From: Schistocephalus solidus
Taxonomy: Eukaryota > Platyhelminthes > Cestoda > Diphyllobothriidea > Diphyllobothriidae
Length of the DNA: 64,000 nucleotides
Reading direction: 5' to 3'
NCBI GenBank assembly: GCA_017591395.1
Contig: WEDG01001270.1
Span: 244,259 to 308,258 of the forward strand
The notes beneath the pieces are model-generated. The model did no database searches, had not been told where the DNA came from, and saw nothing but the letters and a program-made list of their open reading frames with translations. A program made the position numbers and the translations under genes. Of this stretch, positions 22,675 to 33,060 are shown one piece after another. Within the stretch, counting starts at the first letter, position 1. Every line of letters begins with the position of its first letter.

Positions 22675-23283
22675 ATGCAGCACGAACAGACCAAATATCC
22701 CACCGAAGTCGAGCACGCAGTCAACGAGCTGATTGCTGCCTACACTGACGCCGAAATCGCCTACCTCACAGCAGCCGCTAATGCAGCCTATGAGAAGGTC
22801 GGTCATCTGCCCAACCTGACGCGTTACCTGCGCGCACGCGCTCATGTAATCTTCTTCCGCCGCGCCACTCTGATGTGCTTCCAAACCAGGCGTGGAGCCG
22901 CCGTGGAGGTGGTTGCGCCACAGCACGCTCCGGACCACAAGAAACCCGTGGAGTCTGTGAAGGAGTTCATCGAGCAAGTGTTGAAGGAGTTGGTTGAGGT
23001 AGAACGCCGTTTGGAGGAGGGCTGGAAGAAGCTAGCAGAGATGGCGGAGAAGCAGGGTGATCGGGTGACGGTCAAGTATGCAGATAAACACCTGGCCAAT
23101 AAGACAAACAAGATTGTTCCCCAAGCAACACATATCTATAACACCTTCCATCAGGCTGAGTGTCCCTTCAGCTACGATTCGACAGCCATGAAGGAGGAGG
23201 CTGAGGAACAGGAGGAGCTTGCGGAACGTCTCATGGACATGGACTGTGGCGTCAAGAAATCAGAAAAATACTCGAAATACTAA
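22675..23283 (+). CDS. Ferritin-like protein, copy 4 (intact; no ferroxidase centre)
   Basis: A 202-codon single exon with an N-terminus MQHEQTKYPTEVEHAV, a LTAAANAAYEK helix A end, LPNLTRYLRARAHVIFF in helix B, the QTRRG turn, an AEKQGDRVTVKYADKHL start of helix D, and ATHIYN. The iron-binding positions are replaced (Val58, Ile59, Arg62, Lys143). The lysine-rich end (KKSEKYSKY) is family-typical. It faces copy 8 across the palindrome, and the two proteins differ at few positions, so they are sister copies. Promoter, start, frame and AATAAA are intact; together with copies 5, 6 and 8 it is a good candidate for expression. Ferritin homology is an alignment by eye. Confidence 0.72.
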   Translation: MQHEQTKYPTEVEHAVNELIAAYTDAEIAYLTAAANAAYEKVGHLPNLTRYLRARAHVIFFRRATLMCFQTRRGAAVEVVAPQHAPDHKKPVESVKEFIEQVLKELVEVERRLEEGWKKLAEMAEKQGDRVTVKYADKHLANKTNKIVPQATHIYNTFHQAECPFSYDSTAMKEEAEEQEELAERLMDMDCGVKKSEKYSKY

Positions 23284-23296
23284 TCTCGTAAAACCG

Positions 23297-23302
23297 AATA
23301 AA
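23297..23302 (+). terminator. Polyadenylation signal of copy 4
   Basis: AATAAA 14 bp after the stop codon, implying a very short 3' UTR. Confidence 0.6.
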
Positions 23303-23697
23303 TGATCACTGGACGTTTTAAGGAATATTTGCTTCATTCTTAACAATAGCCTTTTTGGACGAGTTTTTCGAGAGTAAAGATGTCTGGTAGTCGGAAACGA
23401 ATTATTGTACGACCCCGATAACCATCAGTGAACTATTGTACGGCCCTACTAACCAAAACGATCGATAGTTATGAGTGTAAGATGGGATTGGTGGCAATGT
23501 CGGTAGTACAGTTTAAATGACGGAAATATGGTGGTAACATTTTGTCAATAAAAAGAAATATGTTATGCGCATTGTCATCGTTCAGGTGAGCTGGGTTGTT
23601 TTGAGGACTAAATTAGATGCACTTTACCACGCCTACCTAAACGCCAACCTAACCCGAGCCCTTGATTTCTTTGTCGATTAGTGGAGTCACCGCATCG

Positions 23698-24535
23698 TCC
23701 GTCTGCTGAGCTGTTGACTGATTAGGTTTTACGTTTGTGTTCTTTTATCTATGAGTGAACGCATAGCATAAGACCTGAAGCCAGATCTTTTGGGGACAAT
23801 CCTACGTGATCCGTTAAGTGCAGCGGCGATTCAAAGGCAAGTGACAGTACTCTGCAATTGCTGAGCTCCAGCATATTGAGACTTGACCTGCAGTGCATAG
23901 AACGATCGCAGGGGACTCCAATTTGATCCAGTTGAATAAATGACAACGGACGCATTAAAGTCTATATTCGTTAAGTAAAGAAGCCCAATCTGGCAAATGT
24001 ACGTGTGTGATTATTCGTCATCGGGCTTGTTTAATGAACAGGGATTAAATGATCAACCGATTCGCGTGCAGATTTCTCATAAGGGCACGCACGTTCAACA
24101 CAATTTACCCATTTTGCCACTTACTGCCGGGTTGCTGCAGATACGGGCAGGTTCTTGACTCACCTGACGAACAAGACCGGCGGCGGCGGCGGTGGTGGTG
24201 GTGGTATGCTGAATTCCTTCCAGTCGCTTGGTGTCGGCAGTGGTGCGTCTCATTTCTTGTCCGGTGTAAGGTCTCAGCAGTTGGAGACTGTGGCCGCAGC
24301 GCGTTTGGGTCTAATATGCCCACCGGCAACCTGTTAAGTTGCAACTTCCACCCTTCACTACCGCCACCGTATGAGCAGTTGACTTTGAGGGCAGACCTGC
24401 TAAGGACGTTTCTCGGCCAGCAGTAGCAGCAGCAGGATTTACCCTCTTATATGCCTCTAATGATAATGGGCATTAATAACCCCATGATGGTCGGCCAACG
24501 TGGCAACGACGCCGTGAGCTTTTCCATGTCTAGTT
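23698..24535. other. Left-arm-only segment of the outer palindrome
   Basis: 23,740-23,950 resembles the 3' flanks of copies 3 and 5. The rest is unassigned, apart from a (GGC)n/(GGT)n run at about 24,178-24,205. Confidence 0.4.
24178..24205. repeat. (GGC)n(GGT)n microsatellite
   Basis: Trinucleotide run GGC followed by GGT in a non-coding setting. Confidence 0.85.
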
Positions 24536-25235
24536 TTGACTTCAGAAACGAAATAACCCAGAAACTGGAGGACAGGTATGCTCCAGATGATACCACCACC
24601 GTGGAGGCACGACGGTGCCGACTTTGAAAAGTCATCCAGTCGACAACCCTCGAAGCCCTCGGTCGCGCACGCCATCAACATCAGGACTTATTTTGCGTCA
24701 TTAACAACCTACTCGCCGAGAAGAATCAAATATACAATGCTTAAATGGACCTTCAGACTGACGCCAGCAAATCAGCCTTCATCAGATGCCACCTCCTTGC
24801 ACAACAATGGCTGCGGGAGATGCAGGACGCCAGGATCTCCGTAAGACTGAGGAAATCTAAGGGTACTCGGACCGTAACGAAAGGAAAAACTTCTTGAAAG
24901 CCATCAAGGCCATATTTGGCCCCTGCATCAAGGGAACCGCGTCGCTGCTCAGCTCTGACGGCACAACACTTCTGACGGAGAAATCCCAAATTCTGAAGGG
25001 CTGATTTGAGCACTTCAGAAATGTCGTCAATTGCTCATCAGCCATCTCCGATGCTGCCATTCACCGGCTCCCTTAAGTTGACCCGAAAAATTACCTAGCT
25101 CTCCCGCCTTCCCTACCAGAATCCATTCGGACCACACCCGCATCCGATGCAATCCCGCCGAAAGCCTACAAGCATGGTGAACCCCAGTTGATGACGGAAC
25201 TCGCAACAATGTTCCAGGAGATGTGGCGCCAAGGC
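24535..25235 (+). mobile_element. LINE-A fragment: linker between endonuclease and reverse transcriptase
   Basis: Plus frames read as decayed forms of the full element at 47.59-48.32 kb: 'aaactggaggac' (KLED), HHQDLF-type, AIKAIFGPCIKGTASLLSSDG, and the LPPSLPE and PPKAYKHG equivalents. Multiple frameshifts. It ends at 'atgtggcgccaaggc', where the sequence turns into an unrelated repeat. Confidence 0.7.
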
Positions 25236-26034
25236 ATTTCAGGTATAAATCCGCTGGGTCAGCTTATGCAAATTTAAGAACCTGGCGCACACTTCTTCCG
25301 CCCCAAAATGCCTAAATTACATGCATTAAAGGGGACTTTTTGCGTCTTACTGAGGCAGGCTACGTAGAGCCGACAAAGACTTTGAGTAAGCACAATGGCT
25401 GGTCTTAATTCAATCAACCCTCATAGGTGGTCAGCTTTTTCAATCCTGGGAGTCACTTTGTTTACACCTCCACTGTATGAGCTTGCACTTTTAAGTGCTA
25501 GATACTGCTGTGATCATGGTTGCTATCGCCATTTTCTCTGTGATCTGTCGTGATTCCTATTCGTTTTTGGAGAAATTGACGACAGTGGGACTGACGAACC
25601 ATATTTAACGTATTGTTACCAGGGACGATCAACTACAGAGGGAATCGGAGCTGCCTCGAGGGACTGTGATGAACCATAATGCCTATGCGTCGCCCCCTGC
25701 TGGGGAGCAGTGTTGGATCTAGGTCAGCCATATTAAGCTGAGGGTTTGTGGGGATAAATGGACCGAATGCATTTCAGTCACCCTCCTGGACAACCTGAAA
25801 AGACACCATGGTTGCAGAGTGACTCATTTGAGCGCACATTCACACCCCCATTAGTTACGAGCAATTCAAAGGCCTCTATACTCGATTTTCGCACACATCC
25901 ACAGCTCTAAGGGACGAATTACAATGGACATGCACTCTTGCGGAGATATCACGTGGCGTCCTTAAACACATTCTGAAGTTTAGAAATGCCTTCAAATAGG
26001 ACCGATTCGGGCAACGATGTTTTCACTACCTGGC
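25236..26034. repeat. Unknown dispersed repeat (mirrored at 42.57-43.37 kb)
   Basis: Not LINE-A or SINE. Its reverse complement occupies the equivalent place in the right outer arm. The joins to LINE-A at 25,235 and to a SINE tail at 26,035 are the same in both arms, so it was present before the inverted duplication. No ORF recognised. Confidence 0.4.
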
Positions 26035-26105
26035 TGGCTGATGACTGCTAATAAGCTAGAAATGGCCATTGCAGTCTCCCTTGTCTTCGTCGCCAATGCA
26101 ATGCT
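26035..26105 (+). repeat. SINE body fragment without head
   Basis: 'ggctgatgactgctaataag' and 'cttgtcttcgtcg' match the bodies of the tRNA-headed SINEs; the head is missing. Confidence 0.55.
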
Positions 26106-26134
26106 GCACTAGGGAGCTCAAAGGCTTCGCCTAT

Positions 26135-26180
26135 ATTTCCCTTAATAAAACTGAACTGAATAAAACTGAACTGAAATATA
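26135..26180 (+). repeat. LINE-B 3' tail with short tandem repeats
   Basis: 'cccttaataaaactgaactg' is followed by a second 'aataaaactgaactgaa'. The same motif on the minus strand ends the LINE-B copies at 52.27 and 52.89 kb. Short terminal repeats of this sort are typical of CR1-like LINEs. It is absent from the right palindrome arm, so it inserted later. Confidence 0.55.
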
Positions 26181-26189
26181 TGGCCAAGA

Positions 26190-27395
26190 CGTTTATACCG
26201 TGTTGTGCTCCAAGGTACAACAGGACGCTCGGTGATCGCCTATCTGTCATTGTTAGAGTAGGGAGTACTAGTTATTGGAGGCATCACACAAGTTGCATTT
26301 GGTCGTTCAAATTGTCTCTTGCAGGTGGTGAGAGTTCATGTGGCTGCCTCTACCTGGTACAATACTCTCATCTGTGGCTCCTCAAAGCTGTGTTCTGCCC
26401 AGCGGCAACTCCCCAGGCAACCGTCACGACTGGCGGGCTAAACCAGGTGAGGGTCACAGGTGTTGTGTGTGTCTTCACACCCGGTATGTCTGACTCCCGA
26501 AATTCCCACCCCATCCATCTCAAGAGTCCTACGGCTGGCACGACAGCAATCTCGCAGGCGGCCTTGGCTAACGCATGTCGATATACCACTAAAACAGAGC
26601 CGTGACTCATAGTGGAGTTGGGCAGCCATCTGGGATGTCTGAGCAGCCCTATTTAGGGACATCACTGATGCTCTCTCCGCGGAGGAAGGGGCCAGAAAAG
26701 GTGCTCTAAAAAACGTTGAGCATCACGTCTTCTGCAGCCATTTGAGGCTCTCAGATTGCAAACTACGCGGTCGTAAAACTTAAACAAACATCAGTACCCC
26801 CATCCCCATCCCCCGCGCAATACTCACCAGGCTGCTTGGGTGAGACCGCTAACACTAGCAGCCAGAAATTTTTGCTTCCTTTTAAACAATCAGAGCAGAA
26901 ACCGGCCTGAACAGAGAACGGCGCTAGTCGCGAGATAAAAGGTGGAGAGCTGGGTCAGCTGGAGGAGGTGGCTGCCGGCTAAACCTTCTTCTGGAGTTGC
27001 CGCCCAAAGGCAGAGCGACGCGACATTGGTGCCGCATTTGCCATCCAAAGCGACATTGTGGGACATCTGCACTGTCAGCCGCAGGGTATTAATGATCGCC
27101 TGAAGAGCTTCCACCTGCCTCTTCGGGGAGACAATTTCGCCACCATAATCAGCGCCTACAGTGCCCCACTGACAAGCTCTGATGCTGCGAAGGTTAAATT
27201 CAACGAGGACCTGCGCACGCTCTTTGCGTCTGTACTGAAGGCGGGTAAGTTAATTGTCCTTGGTGACTTCAACACCAGCGTGAGGACGTACTACGCTGCC
27301 TGGCAGGGAGTGCTGGGCCCCCACGGTCTCGGTAGCTGTAACGATAACGGCCTCCTTCTTCTGCAAACCCGACCTCGTCTGCGCGTATCGTGCAC
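26190..27395 (+). mobile_element. LINE-A fragment: 5' leader and endonuclease
   Basis: The leader (26.19-26.74 kb) matches 46.17-46.63 kb. The coding part then reads [42 protein letters not shown] and [12 protein letters not shown] (27058-27399), the central endonuclease with the LGDFN motif. The early 'SETRF' region is deleted near 26,940. Confidence 0.7.
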
Positions 27396-27399
27396 ATGA

Positions 27400-30300
27400 C
27401 TTGACCCTACCCCGGCGCAAGCACCAGTTTTTCATACAAAAGGGGTTGAGAGGCACAAAACTTACACGAAGGCTTTCAGTCGGCCGAAAGCCTGGCTGGC
27501 TTGGGGTTTCGATATGCAGCCGCGTCGTCGAATCTCGTGTTATGTAACAGCAGGCTTCCAAGATTAGCGAAGTTTTCCACCGTCTTCCTCTGGGTGTCGT
27601 TGAAATAAATTTGATGGGCAGTTTATTTCACATTAAGTGGATGTTTGGTCACGACCACGGTTGATTTTCAGTCAACAGCCGACGTAAAAAGGTAGATGTT
27701 CCTCTGCATGTCCTCTTCCAACGCGGTGTTGTGGAAAACAAAGTCTGCGAAGCGCAAGTCCTGTACCGTAGTTGTAGAAACACGTGTTTGGGACTGCATG
27801 TGCCGACTACTTAGACGATGTCCGTCGATCCTGTAGGCGATGCGGATCCCAGGGCGCTTATCACGCTAGGCGTCGATCAGCATGGCAGTGGATATGAGAC
27901 TGAAGAGGACGGAGTGTCAGTGACGCGAGCCATCACCCGGTCATGGAGCTGAAATACCATGTGCATTAATCGTTCATTACAACGGAATTTCTGTATTACT
28001 TTCCACAGTCCATCGCAATTCACTGTGTCAAAGCTTTCGTCAGATCCACGAAGGTCGTGTAGAGGTGGGTTCACATCCCCTGGCACTTCTCTTGTAGCTG
28101 GCGGGCGGCAAAGATCATGTCGGTTGTACTGCGGGGTCGTCCATGTACTGCGGGGCCTTCCATGAGCAGGCCCCGTTCTAGCTGGTTTGAGCAGAATGCG
28201 AGTGAAGAGCTTTCTGTCGCAATGATCACCGAGCTCTCTCTGTGGTTATCAGAGATGAAGGCTATCTTTGTGCTTGTAGAGATGGATGACTGTGGCATCC
28301 CTGACATCCCGAGGAACCTTTCCTCGCCAACGCATCTATTGGACTATGATTGTTATTTCTGCCATCAGCCGGGGGCCGCCGGGACTGCTTCGGATCCCGA
28401 TGGTTTCCCGCTGGAGAATCGGTGCTTGGTGGGGATGGTTTCTGGTAGAGAAGGCCGGAGATACAAGCCATTATTGGTTTCCACTTGTGTCCGTCCAATG
28501 CTTCAGAATTTGTGATTTTTTCATCAAAAGTGTTGTGCTCTCGGTGTTGAGTAGCAGCGTGGTACTCTCAATGCAAGGGCAGTAGATGGCCTTGATGGCT
28601 TTTCAACAAGTTTTTCATTTCGTTATGGTCCACATACCCTATCATTTCCTCAGCCTTGCGGGCCATCCAGACGTCCCACATCTCTGGTTGCCATTTTTGT
28701 GCAAGAAGGCGGCATCTGAAGAAGGCTGCTTTGATGGCGTCAGTCCGGAGGTCCACGTAGGCTTTGTTTAGTTGGTTCTTCTCAGCGAGTAGGTTGTTAA
28801 TGTCGGCTTCATTGTCGTCACACCAGTCCTGGTGTTGATGGCGTGCGCATCCGATGACTTGATGACATTCCACAGTTGACATGATCGGGGCACCACGGTG
28901 GCTTTATCATATGGAGCATGCAGATCCTCCATTTTCTGGGTTCATGGGTAACTGAAGTAAAAACAGTGAACAGGAAACTTTAACAAAATAGTATTTCATT
29001 TACATAGTAGTCGCTTACCTTGGGCCTTCGGCGCGTTTGAAATCGGAGCCTTATCTTTGAGATGATGAGGCGGTGATTCTTCCAATCATCGGCATCGCAG
29101 ATCGCCTTGGTCACCAGAACGTCCTTTAGATCTCGGCTGTGGACTAAAAAATGATATGGCAGCTAACAGAGCCACGAAATGGGTGCATCTACACTGTTTC
29201 CTACAACAGCAGGAGGCGATGTTCCGCGCAGGTTGCTTAAGAAGGAGCGAAAGACCATGAGGACCCAGCATTCGCTTCCAGGCAGTGTGGTCTGTTCAGA
29301 CGTGGCGTTGAAGTGACTAAGACCAAACAGTTTGTCTGCCTTCGGCACGGATGCCAAGAGGGCGGGTGGGTCCTCGTCGAGTTTATTCTTCGCCTTATCA
29401 GAGATCGGCATTTAGCGTTGGGAGGGGGGGGGGCGTAGGCGTTAATGATGGTGGCGAACTATTATCCCCAAAGAGTTAGGTGGAGGCTCATCAGGCAATC
29501 ATTTCTGTCCTGTGGCAGACTGGGCAGACGCCCCACGATGTCATTCCGGATGGCGAAGGCAACGCCAGTGTCACATCGCTTTGCCTTTGGGCGACCGCTC
29601 CAGAAGAAGGTGTAGCCAAAACCCAACTAGTCCATTTGACCCTGGTCAGCTACTCGGATCTCGCTGAGAGCAGCAATGTCAACCTTGTATCGCGTCAGTT
29701 TTTGAGCGACTTGCATCGTTCTGCGTACCGACCGGCTGCATCTTGGATTGTTTAAAAGTGAACGAACATTCCGGGGTGTTAATGTGAGTGGACTCACCCG
29801 AGCAGCACGGAGGACACGGCATGGGGGGAGAGAGATGGGGACGTGAGTTATTGTTGCTTATTTGCGTGTGTAGACAGCGAGTTTCACAATATAGGAGCCA
29901 CGTTCTGCTGTAGATGATGTAAGAACCAGCATTTGCTTAGGGCACCTTTTCTACTCCTTCCTCTTCGAGGATTAAAAGCACTACTGTCCCTAAATTATGC
30001 TTTTGAGACATCCCATACGGCTGCCACACTTACTTTACGTTACCGTTTTGTTTTTAGTGAGAGAGCGACCCGAAGTACTCTTCGTCGCCTACGGAATTAC
30101 GTCACCCTCTCCGTAGGACTTTTGAAACTGTGGGGGAGGATGAGAGTGGAAGGGAATGGGAGAGGGAGTCCAATTACCGTACGTGTGTGGGGGACACACA
30201 GCACAGGTAACCTCACCTGGTTCAGCCCGCCGGTCCAGGCTGATAACAGAAAGTGTTCAATAGTAGAGTTTAGCATCGGTGAGCTGCAGGCGACAGTTGA
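27400..30300 (-). mobile_element. LINE-A copy, rearranged, leader to reverse transcriptase
   Basis: Minus-strand order from 30,300 down: leader (30.30-29.88 kb), endonuclease remnants (29.76-29.03 kb), linker MSTVECHQVIGCARHQHQDW and DNEADINNLLAEKNQLNKAY (28,882-28,568), reverse transcriptase with DSFDTVNCDGLWKVIQKFRC (28,086-27,877, partly out of frame) and FNDTQRKTVENFANLGS (27.61-27.55 kb). Many frame breaks. The leader end forms the outer boundary of the inner palindrome arm at about 29,942. Confidence 0.7.
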
Positions 30301-30599
30301 TTGTCAGTTAAAATCCGTAAAATATAGCTAACTAAGAAGAGATAGTATTTTGCCTGTCTAAGAATCCTTCCATTTCGCAAGAAAATCTCCAGCAAGCTTA
30401 AGGCTGCCGAATTTACAAAATGGTGCAGGCTGTATCAGTGGAAGGATTTGGCAGCAGATTCTGGATCGCAGTCGATGACTTTAAGATATCTAAGCAAACC
30501 TTTTCTTCACTTCTCTGAAATACCTACATATGACATGAGATGAATTTAACCCGCATTGGGTGTGCTCATTCCCCATCACGATGAAGGTTAGCATTTATC

Positions 30600-30690
30600 T
30601 TTGGTTTAGGGTTTTAGGAGCAAGGATAAAGTTTTGGGTTATAGATGAGCGTTAGGGGTAGGTAGGGGTAGGGTTGGGTCACTGGTTAGG
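30600..30690. repeat. Degenerate telomere-like G-rich tract
   Basis: Irregular repeats such as ggtttagggtttta, gttaggggtaggta, ggggtagggttggg and ggttaggtttaggg. They recall TTAGGG but are not regular. The mirror copy is at about 39,030-39,125. Confidence 0.5.
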
Positions 30691-30989
30691 TTTAGGGCGG
30701 AATTTGTCTCCAATGTAAGTGAAATTATACATGTGTATTTGTGAAGCCTGTTTGTTTTAGTCACTTGGGTAAGGACTAAGGTTTTTATGACGGTTCAGAC
30801 ATCACACACACACGCACATCTCCAGCCAGCTTGATCTATTCCTGCCACCGAAAACGCTGGGTGTTGGAATAGGGAGACAAGTGACTGATCACAATACTTT
30901 GCAAGTCACTTTTGCATAAAATCAATTCAAGCGACAGTGATCACCACTCCCAGAACAGTGACGGTTTTGTTGGTGTTGAAGGACAAGCT

Positions 30990-31136
30990 CACGTGCTCTT
31001 ACAAGGTTAGGCACGAAGCGACAAAGAAGGCACGTGTTCTTCGAATTCGCAAGCCTTTGGAGAAAGAGCTCACGCGTCTTCATCGATTTCATCTGACCTA
31101 CAATGCATTCACGATCGCATTCATGGCGTATAAATA
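30990..31136 (+). promoter_or_regulatory. Promoter of ferritin-like copy 5
   Basis: Perfect CACGTG at 30990 and 31031 (41 bp apart) and TATAAATAGG at 31129, 50 bp before the ATG. This is the best preserved promoter set, with its mirror at copy 6. Confidence 0.7.
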
Positions 31137-31178
31137 GGCGTGTGGAGAGGCTGCAGCCATCCTCAGCCGCCACCGAAC

Positions 31179-31787
31179 ATGCAGCACCAACACACCAACT
31201 ATCCCACCGAAGTCGAGCACGCAGTCAACGAGCTGATTGCTGCCTACACTGACGCCGAAATCGCCTACCTCACAGCTGCCGCGAATGCAGCCTACGAGAA
31301 GGTCGGTCATCTGCCCAACCTGACGCGGTACCTGCGCGCACGCGCTCATGTCATCTTCTTCCGCCGCGCCACTCTGATGTGCTTCCAAACCAGGCGTGGA
31401 GCCGCCGTGGAGGTGGTTGACCCGACAAACGCTGCACCCCACAAAAAACCCGTGGAGTCCGTGAAGGAGTTAATCGAGCAAGTGCTGAAGGAGTTGGTTG
31501 AGGTGGAACGCCGTTTGGAGGAGGGCTGGAAGAAGCTGGCAGAGATGGCCGAGAAGCACAGTGATCCAGTGACGGCCGCCTTCGCCAAGAAGGACATGGA
31601 CACCGGGAAGGCTAAGATTGTTCCCCAGGCAACACATATCTACCAATCCTTCGCTGAGGCCAAATGTCCCTTCACCCACGACTCGACAGCCATGAAGGAT
31701 GAGGCTGCGGAACAGGAGGAGCTCGCGAAAAGTCTCATGAACATGGACTGTGGCTCCAAAAAATTAGAAAAATTCTCGAAACACTAG
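31179..31787 (+). CDS. Ferritin-like protein, copy 5 (intact; helix D variant)
   Basis: I take the ATG at 31179 as the start because it opens the family N-terminus (MQHQHTNYPTEVEHAV) and lies 50 bp after the TATA box; the frame runs upstream to a GTG at 31140, but that lies in the expected untranscribed or leader DNA. 202 codons. Residues 1-125 match copies 4 and 8. From 126 on it is a distinct type: KHSDPVTAAFAKKDMDTGKA, ATHIYQSFAEAKCPFTHD and AKSLMNMDCGSKKLEKFSKH. The loop at 80-90 is unique (DPTNAAPHKK). The ferroxidase positions are lost as in the other copies. Part of the near-identical inverted pair with copy 6. Confidence 0.72.
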   Translation: MQHQHTNYPTEVEHAVNELIAAYTDAEIAYLTAAANAAYEKVGHLPNLTRYLRARAHVIFFRRATLMCFQTRRGAAVEVVDPTNAAPHKKPVESVKELIEQVLKELVEVERRLEEGWKKLAEMAEKHSDPVTAAFAKKDMDTGKAKIVPQATHIYQSFAEAKCPFTHDSTAMKDEAAEQEELAKSLMNMDCGSKKLEKFSKH

Positions 31788-31800
31788 GCTTATGATATAG

Positions 31801-31806
31801 AATAAA
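31801..31806 (+). terminator. Polyadenylation signal of copy 5
   Basis: AATAAA 14 bp after the stop codon, mirrored at copy 6. Confidence 0.6.
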
Positions 31807-33060
31807 GCGTTACTGGACGTTTTAAGGCCTAATTTGCTTCATTATCAATAAAAGCCATGTTGAGGGAGTTTTTCTGGGGTGGAGTGTGATGACCATTAGA
31901 TCACTCGGCGTACACAGTACTGACAACGTATGTAAACCATAACCCTATGGCCTTTGCATTACGCACAGCTCTGTCTATAGCTCAAATCCCTAATCTTGAA
32001 GTTATATCCTAGGCTCTCACTCCAAAACCCCAGGCCTAAACTCATAAGCGAAGTCCACACCCACACAAAAGCCCTAAATTAATCTGAACGGTGGCGCAAC
32101 CCTAATGCAGCACACCTAGGCCCCATGAACGAGGATATCAGACAACTCCTCGAAGCACTCATCGGACTTAGAAAAATAATCCGCTACTGGATGCCCGAAA
32201 ACATGCTTTGCTTTACCTTGCTTCGCCTTTTGGGCGAGCCTTCTGGTGTAGTTACGGGGCAGTAAGGTCGATCAGGGACTCCCTTCTCATATACCGCGGC
32301 CTCCCTCTACTAAATTACCACATGATTAGTATTTTCTTTTCAAGTACTCTGGCACATCAATGAACGCATATTATATGAGGGCAGAGCTCAGAGGACGATC
32401 CTAAATGATTCGTCGTGTCCAGCGGTGATTCGGAGGCAAGCGACAGTGGTTTACAATGGCTGTGTGTCAGTATGTGAAGGAGTCACTTGTGCTTCACTGA
32501 GAGATGCTAGTGGTCTCTGGTTTTGAAATTGAGCGGAGTACGGTGAAGCTTATGGGTGGAAACTGGTTAATTTGTTGGTGATTCGTTGCTTTATTTCTAA
32601 TCAAAGCAACCCTCTCCCATTCCCCTGCTTAGTGAGCAGATTTGGTCTGTCAGCTGCTAGTTTACCTCTGTCGCTTGATCTTAAAATTTATCTTATATGC
32701 CCATTTGATCTTGAAGCATAGTTACCGAACGCATATCTAATCACTTAAAATTCAGTCACTTACAGTGAAGAATGAATGGACATACGGTCAAGTTTTCCTG
32801 TGTTTATCATTGTCTGAGGATCGTTTTCAGGGAGTTTTGTCATCTATAACATCCTAGTCGTTGGTTTTTTGCAAAGGTTTTTTTCACCTTGCCAATTTTT
32901 TAGAACTTATTTTTATAACTTGAAGGGAATCAGATTATTCATGTTATGTAGGCATAGACCCGAAATTGATTTGAATATTTTGGCCGATGTCCATTAGTTA
33001 CTGAGGAATAAGCGCATAATATTCAGAAGCTGCTAACAGGCATTCAGTAGTATAATTTAT
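31807..33060. other. 3' flank of copy 5
   Basis: No gene seen. 32,380-32,830 resembles the 3' flanks of copies 2, 3 and 4. 31,930-32,100 contains loose CCCTAA-like motifs. Mirrored at about 36.66-37.91 kb. Confidence 0.4.

Larger units (their letters stand above)
22140..26738. repeat. Outer palindrome arm, left
   Basis: Mirror image, in pieces, of 41,903-45,520. The gene unit 22,140-23,697 matches 43,967-45,520 (positions sum to about 67,664), and 24,577-26,738 matches 41,903-43,967. The left arm has about 880 bp (23,698-24,577) that the right arm lacks. The arms differ by scattered substitutions and small indels. Confidence 0.7.

Noticed and set aside
24155..24337. Glycine-run protein at the (GGC)n tract
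   Set aside because: The run is a microsatellite; nothing around it shows coding sense, and overlapping frames on both strands are equally open.
31140..31178. In-frame N-terminal extension of copies 5, 6 and 8 (WRGCSHPQPP...)
   Set aside because: It begins at a GTG within a few bases of the TATA box, where transcription would not yet have started; the ATG that opens MQHQHT is conserved in all intact copies.
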